Positions 1 to 6,277 are shown, numbered from the stretch's first letter. The stretch is DNA of 10,139 nt from Sulfurovum sp. (GCA_015661795.1 DQVJ01000273.1:1-10139); one strand, 5' to 3'. Numbers and translations: made by a program. Notes: generated by a model not told the origin, from the letters alone.

Positions 1-779
1 ACTGTTAAGGGTGTATTTGTCTCTTTTGCTATGTCTTGGATTTCCTTTAAATTCTCAGGATTAAAAGATATCAACATTTCGTACTCTTCTCCACTCAGTC
101 CTATTTCATCATTAATATTTTCTAATATTATAAAGCCATAGTGGTTGATTTCCAGAAGTTTATTTGTATCACAGTATAAACCATCTGAAATATCCATACC
201 TGCGGTGAGTAGATGTCTAGACTTCTCTATAAACCCTGCCCTTAAAAGAGGTTCATAAAAGCGTGCATTTTTTGCTATTTTTTCACCTCGGTACAAAGCA
301 TCCAAATCTTTTTTACTTTCCCCCAACACACCCGTATATGCCAATAAATTACCCTCAACTAATCCCGTTCGTAACAAAGGAGAATCACTTTTAGAAATAA
401 TGGTGATGGACAAATGTAATTTATCTCCCCCGATAGTATCGCCACCGATGATTTCACAACCATACTCATTGGCTGTTTGTTCCATACTTTCCATCAATGC
501 ATCTATTTCATCATGGGTTAATGTCTGGGGTAAAGAAACGGTAACCAAAGCAAACTTTGGTGCAGCATTCATCGCTATGGCATCCGAGAGATTCACAAGC
601 ATTGCTTTACGCCCTATCTGTGACATAGTCATCCACTCTCGCCTATAGTGTATATCTTCAAAAAAAGCGTCCATACTGTACAACGTATCACCAACAACTG
701 CAGCATCATCACCTATATATTTAGAGTTCAATCTTGCTATAAGGTATTGTTCTTTATCTAATGTATTATCACTCTGCAT
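1..779 (-). CDS. thiL: Thiamine-monophosphate kinase (ThiL), 3' end beyond the window
   Basis: ThiL uses ATP to phosphorylate thiamine monophosphate to thiamine diphosphate in the cytoplasm, the last step of cofactor synthesis. The minus-strand frame is open from an ATG at 779-777 to the window edge, giving 259 residues; the family is usually about 280-330, so only the C-terminal end is missing. Visible family motifs are IGDDAAV (residues 22-28, metal/ATP-binding aspartates D24 and D25), a short helix starting NLSD (63-66), GGDT (112-115) and GMDISDGL (194-201), the last being the typical second-half ThiL signature. An AAGGA Shine-Dalgarno at 791-795 precedes the ATG by 11 bases and supports this start. 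The gene is divergent from the 925-1974 gene. It has no visible functional link with the sdh genes; the neighbourhood is probably coincidental. I see no frameshift or missing residue in the part shown. Confidence 0.93.
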   Translation of the reverse strand, partial: MQSDNTLDKEQYLIARLNSKYIGDDAAVVGDTLYSMDAFFEDIHYRREWMTMSQIGRKAMLVNLSDAIAMNAAPKFALVTVSLPQTLTHDEIDALMESMEQTANEYGCEIIGGDTIGGDKLHLSITIISKSDSPLLRTGLVEGNLLAYTGVLGESKKDLDALYRGEKIAKNARFYEPLLRAGFIEKSRHLLTAGMDISDGLYCDTNKLLEINHYGFIILENINDEIGLSGEEYEMLISFNPENLKEIQDIAKETNTPLT

Positions 780-803
780 ATAATATGTTTTCCTTATTTT
801 CTC

Positions 804-809
804 ATAATA
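804..809 (-). promoter_or_regulatory. Candidate -10 box of thiL
   Basis: On the minus strand the sequence reads TTTTGCTATTATGAG, with TATTAT as a -10 box preceded by a T-rich stretch and GC, as is common for sigma-70 promoters of Campylobacterota, which often lack a -35 element. A start about seven bases downstream would leave a leader of roughly 18 bases that still includes the Shine-Dalgarno. Position and resemblance only. Confidence 0.4.
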
Positions 810-822
810 GCAAAATTGTAAC

Positions 823-835
823 ATACTTCAAGTAT
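823..835. repeat. Perfect 13-bp palindrome (6-1-6) in the thiL / 925-1974 divergent region
   Basis: ATACTT C AAGTAT is a perfect inverted repeat with six-base arms and a one-base centre. It lies upstream of the thiL -10 box and 7 bp before a second palindrome. Size and symmetry suit a dimeric regulator, but no regulator family can be assigned from the sequence. Confidence 0.4.
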
Positions 836-841
836 TTTTGC

Positions 842-857
842 TTGTTGTTCACAACAA
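842..857. repeat. Perfect 16-bp palindrome (7-2-7) ahead of the 925-1974 promoter
   Basis: TTGTTGT TC ACAACAA is a perfect inverted repeat with seven-base arms and a two-base centre, ending 28 bases before the candidate -10 box at 886. It would sit over or just above the -35 region of that promoter, where an activator or repressor dimer could bind. It has no following T-tract in either direction, so a terminator is less likely. Confidence 0.45.
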
Positions 858-885
858 AGATAAACTGTTTCACATCTTCACACGA

Positions 886-891
886 TATACT
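886..891 (+). promoter_or_regulatory. Candidate -10 box of the 925-1974 gene
   Basis: TATACT lies 33 bases before the chosen ATG; a start about seven bases downstream gives a leader of about 27 bases containing the strong Shine-Dalgarno GGGAGA at 915-920. A second AT-rich match (TATAAAT, 894-900) overlaps and could serve instead. No convincing -35 element is seen. Confidence 0.4.
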
Positions 892-924
892 AATATAAAT
901 TTTGACTTAACCTTGGGAGAAACT

Positions 925-1974
925 ATGGTACATACACTTGAAATAAGAGCATTTTTTTTTAATTCCAAAACTGATTATCTACCTTACTATAAAAATTTCA
1001 AAATCCTTATGCAAGAAAATGAAACAGCAAAAGATTTACTCTCAAAAATACGTGATGCCAATGAAAACTTTTCATATTCCCAACAAAATATCTTTATGAA
1101 AATAAATCATTTAATAGTAGAAGGAAAAGAAAATATTTCTAATATAGTCGAACAACTTGGTACGACTTTACAAATAGATCCTGTGAACTCTTATCGTTCT
1201 ACTGATGGACTTAAAATCAATGATGATGATTTCATGCAAAAGTATGAACTTTTGGCACCTTATGCCAATGAAGATGATTTAAAATATTATAAAACGCTCT
1301 ACGGTTTACACTATGCATCTGAAACTGAAAAGTATGATCGGGAATATATTGGTGATGCTATACTTTTACTAGCGTATAAAATGATTACTGAGGGATCAGG
1401 ACATAAACAAGCTATCCTAAATGCCATTACTTCTGTCTCTTCCGGACTCTTTGACTGCGAATATGAAAATAACCTTTTTAATGCTCAAGACCATACTGAA
1501 ACCATAGAAGCATTAAAAGATATGAGCAGAAAAGTTCTTCCTGAAGCTCCTACTCTAATGGAAATGATTGCCATACGTTTCAGTAACAAAAATAAGAAAA
1601 ATTCAGACAACAAAATAGAAAATTTAGCAGATAAACATATCGCATACTACGCAGGGAATGAGAGAAAAAACATTAGTGAACTTATTAAAGATATTGGTGC
1701 CAAAGAAGTGCATTTTTCAAGAGCTCTAAAGCTTTCAGGTCTAACAATACTCTCAGACAATAAAACATTGGCATTAAAAAAATCTGGCCATACTCTTGTA
1801 GATGCATTTGATAGTGGTGCAGAACTGCTTATTGTTGAAGATGAAACTACTTGTGATATGTTTATAGAAAATTTCACTAAAATAGAAAAAATAATTGGTA
1901 GAGAATTAATAGGACTAGATATTCTTTCAGCCAAGGACTTTCAGGCACAAATAACTTCCATAACGTCAATATAG
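925..1974 (+). CDS. Cysteine-poor SdhB-like/CCG-like fusion protein upstream of sdhABE, function unknown
   Basis: 349 residues; function not known. The frame is open from 838, but the ATG at 925 is chosen because GGGAGA (915-920) lies four bases before it and homology to SdhB begins there. Residues 1-112 resemble the SdhB ferredoxin domain: TDYLPYYK (16-23) is identical to SdhB 18-25 and FSY (49-51) is shared, but the cysteine loop is shortened and has no cysteine. Residues 122-152 align without gaps to the first cluster-binding segment of SdhB (shared HY and AY), with all four cysteines replaced (Y122, L125, L128, S132). FDC at 176-178 matches SdhB WDC, leaving C178 as the only retained ligand position. 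Residues 238-335 resemble an SdhE CCG domain: G244-N245 replaces GC, SG..L.DA.D..A at 287-299 matches SdhE 218-230, and GRE (325-327) matches GRD. The frame is intact, so it is not an obvious pseudogene. It may belong to a Campylobacterota family catalogued only as a domain of unknown function (possibly DUF5644, recalled, not checked). A structural, assembly or regulatory partner of SdhABE is inferred. Confidence 0.85.
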   Translation: MVHTLEIRAFFFNSKTDYLPYYKNFKILMQENETAKDLLSKIRDANENFSYSQQNIFMKINHLIVEGKENISNIVEQLGTTLQIDPVNSYRSTDGLKINDDDFMQKYELLAPYANEDDLKYYKTLYGLHYASETEKYDREYIGDAILLLAYKMITEGSGHKQAILNAITSVSSGLFDCEYENNLFNAQDHTETIEALKDMSRKVLPEAPTLMEMIAIRFSNKNKKNSDNKIENLADKHIAYYAGNERKNISELIKDIGAKEVHFSRALKLSGLTILSDNKTLALKKSGHTLVDAFDSGAELLIVEDETTCDMFIENFTKIEKIIGRELIGLDILSAKDFQAQITSITSI

Positions 1975-2060
1975 TCCTTAAAAAAACCAACGAAAGTAAC
2001 ACCTTGATGTTTCTCTTCAATAATATTTACTATCTTTTATATATTTAATTTCGAAATAGC

Positions 2061-2066
2061 TATAAT
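2061..2066 (+). promoter_or_regulatory. Candidate -10 box of the sdhABE operon
   Basis: A consensus TATAAT in the context ATAGCTATAATAAAT lies 32 bases before the sdhA ATG. A start near 2073 would leave a leader of about 25 bases containing the Shine-Dalgarno. The upstream stretch 2010-2060 is T/A-rich, as in Campylobacterota promoters. No terminator is seen between the 925-1974 gene and sdhA, so read-through from upstream is also possible. Confidence 0.55.
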
Positions 2067-2098
2067 AAATTAAATTGCAAACAAAGGACATACTAGAT

Positions 2099-3817
2099 AT
2101 GGATGTTAAAATCTACGAATATGACGCTGTTATAGTTGGTTCTGGCCTAGCAGGTTTGGCCGCAGCCAAAGAGCTAACAGAAGCTGGTAAAAAAACTGCT
2201 GTTATTACAAAACTTCACCCTTTACGTTCTCATTCAGGTGCTGCACAAGGGGGTATAAATGCTGCACTTGGTGCTGAAGACTCAATAGAACTTCATGAAT
2301 TTGATACAGTAAAGGGTTCTGACTACCTTGCTGATCAAGACTGTGTTGAACTCATGTGTACGAAGGCTCCTGAGACTATCAGGTGGGCAGAACGTATGGG
2401 AGCTGTTTTTTCTAGAAATGAAGAAGGTAACATTGCCATACGTCCATTTGGTGGACAGTCACAGCCTCGTGCCTGTTATGCAAAAGACAGAACAGGACTT
2501 ACCCTGCTTCAAACCATCTATGAACAAGCAGACCGTGCAGGTATTGAAGTATATGACGAATGGTATGCAGCAGATATCATTTATAAAGATGGAAAAGTCT
2601 CTGGTGTTGTTGCGTATAATATAAAAGACTCTGAAGTTGCTATTTTCAATGCCAAGGTAAGCATGTTTGCCACTGGTGGAAATGGTAGACTCTTTAGATT
2701 TAACTCAAATGCACATGCAAATACTGGAGATTCTCTCTCCATAGTTGCACGTCATGGATTGCCACTTGAAGATATGGAGTTTGTACAGTTTCATCCATCA
2801 GGTCTTGGTGGTTCAGGTGTACTCATCTCAGAAGCAGCACGTGGTGAAGGTGGCCGTCTATTCAACTCTGAAGGTGAACGTTTTATGGAAAAATACGCAC
2901 CAAATGCTATGGAACTTGCATCACGTGACGTAGTGAGCCGTGCTATTATGGAAGAAGTACGTCAAGGGCGCGGTGTAGGTAAAGACGGGCAATCTGTCAA
3001 TCTTGACTTGACACATCTTGATCCTCAAATCATCCTTACACGCTTGCCAGAATTACGTGAACTTGCCATTGCTTTTCAAGGGCAAGATATGCTTAAAGAG
3101 CCTATACATATCTCTGCGACGGCACACTACTCTATGGGTGGCATACCTACTAACATCGACTGTCAGGTACAAAAAAATGCTGCTGGAGACTTGGTAGAAG
3201 GTTTTTATTCTGCAGGAGAGTGTGCTTGTGTCTCTGTACATGGTGCTAACCGTTTAGGTGCCAATTCAGTACTTGAAGCAATGCTCTTTGGTAGACATGC
3301 TGGTGAGAATATGGTAAAAGCTATTGATGATGGTGTGAGTTTGCGTAAAGCTAATCTTTCCGATGCTGATACCTGCATCAATGAGATGAATACGATTAAG
3401 ACATCAAATGGAAATGAAAGAGTACCGAAACTACGAGAAGAACTCCAGATTGGTATGACAGCCAATGCTGGTGTATTTAGAACAAAAGAATCTTTAGAAA
3501 GACAACTCACACTCATTGATGATATTTTGGTGAGATTTAAAAATATTCATATTGATGATAAGTCTAAAACATTTAATACAGATCTTCAAGAAGCTATAGA
3601 GCTTGGGCACATGATAGAATCAGCCAAAATAGTAGTAGTAGGAGCGATAAATCGTGAAGAGAGCCGTGGTGGTCACTACCGTGAAGACTTCCCAACAAGA
3701 AATGATGAAAAATTCATGGTACATACTTATGCTACGATGGATGAAAACTATAATATAGACATTGAGTGGGGTAAAGTTACACCAGGTAAGTTTGAACCAA
3801 TGGAAAGAAAGTACTAG
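2099..3817 (+). CDS. sdhA: Succinate dehydrogenase/fumarate reductase flavoprotein subunit (SdhA), type E complex
   Basis: SdhA carries FAD and interconverts succinate and fumarate, passing electrons to SdhB. The 572-residue protein starts at the ATG at 2099, preceded by AAAGGA (2083-2088); a longer frame from a TTG at 2075 has no ribosome site. Visible elements are the dinucleotide fold GSGLAGL (14-20), the FAD-linking histidine H45 in SHSGAAQGG, FHPSG with H232, the catalytic-region arginine R248 in EAARGEGG, HYSMGG with H343, SAGE (371-374), HGANRLG with H381 and R384, and SRGGHYRED near 522-530. Length and all key residues are normal for the family. There is no Tat signal or other N-terminal extension, so the active site should face the cytoplasm, unlike MfrA of Wolinella and Campylobacter. 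It is followed nine bases later by sdhB. The direction in vivo (succinate oxidation, or fumarate reduction in a reductive TCA cycle) cannot be read from the sequence; frdA would be an equally valid name. Confidence 0.95.
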   Translation: MDVKIYEYDAVIVGSGLAGLAAAKELTEAGKKTAVITKLHPLRSHSGAAQGGINAALGAEDSIELHEFDTVKGSDYLADQDCVELMCTKAPETIRWAERMGAVFSRNEEGNIAIRPFGGQSQPRACYAKDRTGLTLLQTIYEQADRAGIEVYDEWYAADIIYKDGKVSGVVAYNIKDSEVAIFNAKVSMFATGGNGRLFRFNSNAHANTGDSLSIVARHGLPLEDMEFVQFHPSGLGGSGVLISEAARGEGGRLFNSEGERFMEKYAPNAMELASRDVVSRAIMEEVRQGRGVGKDGQSVNLDLTHLDPQIILTRLPELRELAIAFQGQDMLKEPIHISATAHYSMGGIPTNIDCQVQKNAAGDLVEGFYSAGECACVSVHGANRLGANSVLEAMLFGRHAGENMVKAIDDGVSLRKANLSDADTCINEMNTIKTSNGNERVPKLREELQIGMTANAGVFRTKESLERQLTLIDDILVRFKNIHIDDKSKTFNTDLQEAIELGHMIESAKIVVVGAINREESRGGHYREDFPTRNDEKFMVHTYATMDENYNIDIEWGKVTPGKFEPMERKY

Positions 3818-3826
3818 GAGAGCAAA

Positions 3827-4816
3827 ATGAGTGCAAATAAAAAAGTAACACTAAAAACCTTTAGATTTAATGCTGAGACAGACTATCTTCCATACTATAA
3901 GCATTACGAAATGGAAGTAGGTAAAGATGAACTTGTCCTTGATCTACTAAACCGTATCAAGTGGGAGCATGATGGAAGTTTCTCTTACCGTCGTTCTTGC
4001 CGCCATGGTATTTGTGGTGCCTGTGCCATTAAAGTCAATGGTAAAGCCACACTTGCTTGTAAAGTCAATGCTTTAGAGCTGGTAGAACTTTTTGGAGATG
4101 AATTGGTCATTGAACCTAGTTCCAAAAAACGTGCCATTAAAGATATGATTATAGACAAATCAGATTTTTGGGACAAACATGCAGCGGTTAAACCTTATGT
4201 AGTCTCTGATGTTGATCCTCATCCAGAAGCAGAAAGCAAACAAAGTATAGAAGAGTTTAACAACTTTTTAGACTCTGATCTTTGTATTCAATGTGGTGCC
4301 TGCCATTACTCTTGTCCGGCACTTGAAGTAAATCCTGACTTCCTTGGACCAGCAGCCCTCAATGCCGCCTATAGGTTTACTATAGATCCAAGAGATGAAG
4401 CAGGTGATGAACGTCTAAAAATTACTGCTGAACAAGGTACTGGTGTATGGGACTGTGTGAAATGTTATGAGTGTGCAGAAGCTTGCCCAAAAGAGATTGA
4501 CCCTATAGGGAAAATCGGTAAACTGCATAACTTACAATTCGTACGTGGTATTGCCGAATCTAACGTAGCAACACGTCATGCCGAAGGTTTCCTACGCGGT
4601 ATGAAAAAGACTGGCTTTTTGGATGAAGCAGATATAGTTACTTACTCAGAAGGTTACTTAGGCATGTACAAACATATTGGTACGGCTATGAAGATGTTGA
4701 AAACAGGTAAGATACACTGGCATTCAGGAATACCATTTATCAATTCTATTCCTAAAATAAAAAATCTTGATGAAGTACAAAAACTCATCGAAATTTCACA
4801 AACCAATAAGCTGTAA
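3827..4816 (+). CDS. sdhB: Succinate dehydrogenase/fumarate reductase iron-sulfur subunit (SdhB), type E
   Basis: SdhB carries three Fe-S clusters that relay electrons between SdhA and the SdhE side. It has 329 residues, longer than classical SdhB (about 240) by a C-terminal extension after about 240. The ferredoxin domain holds C58, C63, C66 and C78 for the [2Fe-2S] centre. The helical domain has C153, C156, C159 followed by C163-P, then C210, C213, C216 and C220-P. C213 occupies the place that is not a cysteine in E. coli SdhB, so the third centre could be [4Fe-4S] instead of [3Fe-4S], as reported for archaeal type E enzymes. The start is set by AGGAG at 3816-3820, which overlaps the sdhA stop codon and lies six bases before the ATG, suggesting translational coupling. 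The cysteine-free protein at 925-1974 appears to be a paralogue of this protein. Confidence 0.95.
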   Translation: MSANKKVTLKTFRFNAETDYLPYYKHYEMEVGKDELVLDLLNRIKWEHDGSFSYRRSCRHGICGACAIKVNGKATLACKVNALELVELFGDELVIEPSSKKRAIKDMIIDKSDFWDKHAAVKPYVVSDVDPHPEAESKQSIEEFNNFLDSDLCIQCGACHYSCPALEVNPDFLGPAALNAAYRFTIDPRDEAGDERLKITAEQGTGVWDCVKCYECAEACPKEIDPIGKIGKLHNLQFVRGIAESNVATRHAEGFLRGMKKTGFLDEADIVTYSEGYLGMYKHIGTAMKMLKTGKIHWHSGIPFINSIPKIKNLDEVQKLIEISQTNKL

Positions 4817-4826
4817 GGAGAAAATG

Positions 4827-5717
4827 ATGAGCGAACAATTACACTATGCACTATTTACAGGATGTACTGCCAAGCAGTCTACCCCTGAGTTACTTTCATC
4901 TACACTTGCAGTAGCTGAAAAACTAGGTATCAAAATTACCATATTAGAAGAAGCTTCATGTTGTGGAGCATCTCACCTACAGGATTTTGATGAATTTCTA
5001 GCACACGTACTGAATGCACGTAACATTTGTTATGCAGAAAAGTTAGGTCTTACGATGATTACTATCTGTAATACCTGTCAGCTTAACTCTGCTATGACAA
5101 AACATGCTTTAGACAAAGACCCTGAGCTTAAATCAAGAGTCAATGAAAAACTTGCAGAAGTAGGATTAGAGTACAAAGGTACATCAGAAATAAAACACTT
5201 TCTCTATACGCTAATAGATGAATATGGTTTAGACAATGTTAAAAATAAAGTAACCGTACCACTTTCACATCTAAATATTGCTCCATTCTACGGATGTCAT
5301 AATATTAGACCATCGGAGTTACATGAAAATGCTAATGGAGGAGAAAATCCATATAACCCTAATTCACTCGATCGTCTCATAGATGCACTTGAAGGTAACC
5401 CCGTCAACTATGAAAGCAAGAATAAATGTTGTGGTTTCCACGTCGAACTTCAAGCTAACCATACTTCCGAAGTCCTCTCTGGAAATGCTTTAATAGATGC
5501 ACTAGACAATAATGCAGATATGATGGTAACACCTTGTCCTCTATGTCACCTCAAAATGGATACCTACCAAGACAGTATAGGAAAAGTCATGGGACGTGAC
5601 ATAGAACTTCCTGTACTACATATGCCTCAAATGGTTGCACTTGCATTAGGATGTACAGAAAAAGAAATAGGTCTTAATTTCCACGTACAAAAAGCAAAAC
5701 AACTTTATACAGCATAA
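4827..5717 (+). CDS. sdhE: SdhE: HdrB-like CCG-domain subunit of type E succinate dehydrogenase/fumarate reductase
   Basis: SdhE replaces the usual SdhC/SdhD membrane anchors and is thought to link SdhB to the quinone pool. It is related to HdrB of heterodisulfide reductase, whose CCG motifs bind non-cubane [4Fe-4S] clusters. The 296 residues hold two complete CCG domains: C13, C45-C46-G47, C81-x2-C84; and C157, C201-C202-G203, C237-x2-C240. No clear transmembrane helix is visible, in keeping with a peripheral protein. Two ATGs are adjacent (4824 and 4827); the second is preferred because AAGGAG (4815-4820) is then six bases away instead of three. The frame is open back to 4767, but that part overlaps sdhB and lacks family similarity. 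The Shine-Dalgarno overlaps the sdhB stop codon. The same gene is called mfrE or sdhC in Wolinella and Campylobacter literature; it is unrelated to the SdhE flavinylation factor of Enterobacteria. Confidence 0.93.
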   Translation: MSEQLHYALFTGCTAKQSTPELLSSTLAVAEKLGIKITILEEASCCGASHLQDFDEFLAHVLNARNICYAEKLGLTMITICNTCQLNSAMTKHALDKDPELKSRVNEKLAEVGLEYKGTSEIKHFLYTLIDEYGLDNVKNKVTVPLSHLNIAPFYGCHNIRPSELHENANGGENPYNPNSLDRLIDALEGNPVNYESKNKCCGFHVELQANHTSEVLSGNALIDALDNNADMMVTPCPLCHLKMDTYQDSIGKVMGRDIELPVLHMPQMVALALGCTEKEIGLNFHVQKAKQLYTA

Positions 5718-5721
5718 TACA

Positions 5722-5749
5722 TGTTTCCAAAGTAATTACTTTGGAAACA
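5722..5749. terminator. 28-bp perfect palindrome closing the sdh operon
   Basis: The left arm TGTTTCCAAAGTAA is the exact reverse complement of the right arm TTACTTTGGAAACA, with no mismatch. As RNA it would fold into a hairpin with an AAUU loop, beginning five bases after the sdhE stop. No T-tract follows on either strand, so it is not a textbook intrinsic terminator. It could stabilise the 3' end of the sdh message, terminate weakly, or be a protein-binding site for the gene at 5886. Confidence 0.5.
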
Positions 5750-5838
5750 CAAACAAATACATTGTGAATAAAAAGAAGAATATCAGTACAAAACAAGAAT
5801 CTAATACAAATAAGACTATTTTAATCCTATTTAAATTT

Positions 5839-5851
5839 TCTTATGATAAGA
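5839..5851. promoter_or_regulatory. Candidate operator and -10 region of the superoxide reductase gene
   Basis: TCTTAT G ATAAGA is a perfect 6-1-6 inverted repeat that contains TATGAT (5842-5847), the best -10 match before the gene, about 39 bases from its ATG. A palindrome over the -10 is a typical repressor site. The TTAT-n-ATAA core resembles halves of PerR and Fur boxes, regulators that often control superoxide defence, but the site is shorter than either consensus, so the regulator is a guess. Confidence 0.4.
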
Positions 5852-5885
5852 TTCTCTTGCAAAAACTTTAACCAAAGGATACAAT

Positions 5886-6269
5886 ATGCCAAAAATTAAC
5901 AAATACGTAGACATCTCAGAAGTAGATAGAGAAGCAAAGAAAGACCTTATCGACAGACACTCACCATTCATCCACTGTGCTGATACAGCAACTGCTGATG
6001 AGCCATTTGAGGTAACAGTTAAAATGGGTAACGAATACACACATCCAGATGATTTTGATCATTTCATTGAAACAATAACACTTTTTAATGGTGAAACAAA
6101 ATTAGCAGAAGCTACATATGTTCCAGGAACTCTTGGAAACACAAAAGCACACAACACAACTACATTTACTATTATCCCAACTGGTAAAAAACTTAAACTA
6201 GTAGCTCACGGTTACTGTACAAAACACGGTATCTGGGAAGGTACTGAAGTTGAAGTAGCAGTAAATTAA
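5886..6269 (+). CDS. Class II superoxide reductase (neelaredoxin type)
   Basis: Superoxide reductase reduces superoxide to hydrogen peroxide at a mononuclear Fe(His)4Cys centre, with electrons from rubredoxin or similar donors. It is a cytoplasmic enzyme of anaerobes and microaerophiles. The 127-residue protein has the single catalytic domain without the extra rubredoxin-like desulforedoxin domain, hence class II. The ligand set is complete and correctly spaced: H25, H53, H59, C111 and H114 (GYCTKHGIWEG). The usual Glu-Lys pair before the first histidine (EKHxP) is Asp-Arg here (D23, R24, H25, S26, P27), a conservative but notable change at the loop that in relatives supplies a glutamate sixth ligand and a lysine that helps catalysis. 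AAAGGA at 5874-5879 lies six bases before the ATG. The gene has its own promoter region and a hairpin at its end, so it is probably monocistronic. A related SoxZ-like fold is excluded by the intact iron ligands. Confidence 0.9.
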   Translation: MPKINKYVDISEVDREAKKDLIDRHSPFIHCADTATADEPFEVTVKMGNEYTHPDDFDHFIETITLFNGETKLAEATYVPGTLGNTKAHNTTTFTIIPTGKKLKLVAHGYCTKHGIWEGTEVEVAVN

Positions 6270-6277
6270 TTACTTAA

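Noticed and set aside
400..648. Plus-strand open frame of 82 codons
   Set aside because: It is antisense to thiL, whose frame carries clear family motifs; no ribosome site or recognisable product.
838..924. N-terminal 29-residue extension of the 925-1974 protein from a TTG at 838
   Set aside because: It would be read from the region holding the -10 candidate and has no ribosome site, while the ATG at 925 has a strong one and marks the start of SdhB similarity.
1647..1934. Minus-strand open frame of 95 codons within the pseudo-subunit gene
   Set aside because: Antisense shadow in low-complexity Ser/Ile-rich frame; the plus-strand frame is supported by paralogy to SdhB and SdhE.
925..1974. 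Idea that the 925-1974 gene is a decayed pseudogene copy of sdhB
   Set aside because: The frame is uninterrupted for 349 codons with a strong ribosome site, and it contains a second, SdhE-like domain; random decay would be expected to leave stops or frameshifts.
2075..2098. Upstream TTG start for sdhA
   Set aside because: No Shine-Dalgarno precedes it, it lies next to the expected transcript start, and the ATG at 2099 has AAAGGA at a usable distance and gives the normal family N-terminus.
3205..3516. Minus-strand open frame of 103 codons within sdhA
   Set aside because: Antisense to a well-conserved SdhA region; no independent evidence of coding.
4767..4826. Longer sdhE reading frame starting inside sdhB
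   Set aside because: The extra residues overlap sdhB coding sequence, have no family similarity, and the AAGGAG at 4815-4820 points to the ATG pair at 4824/4827.
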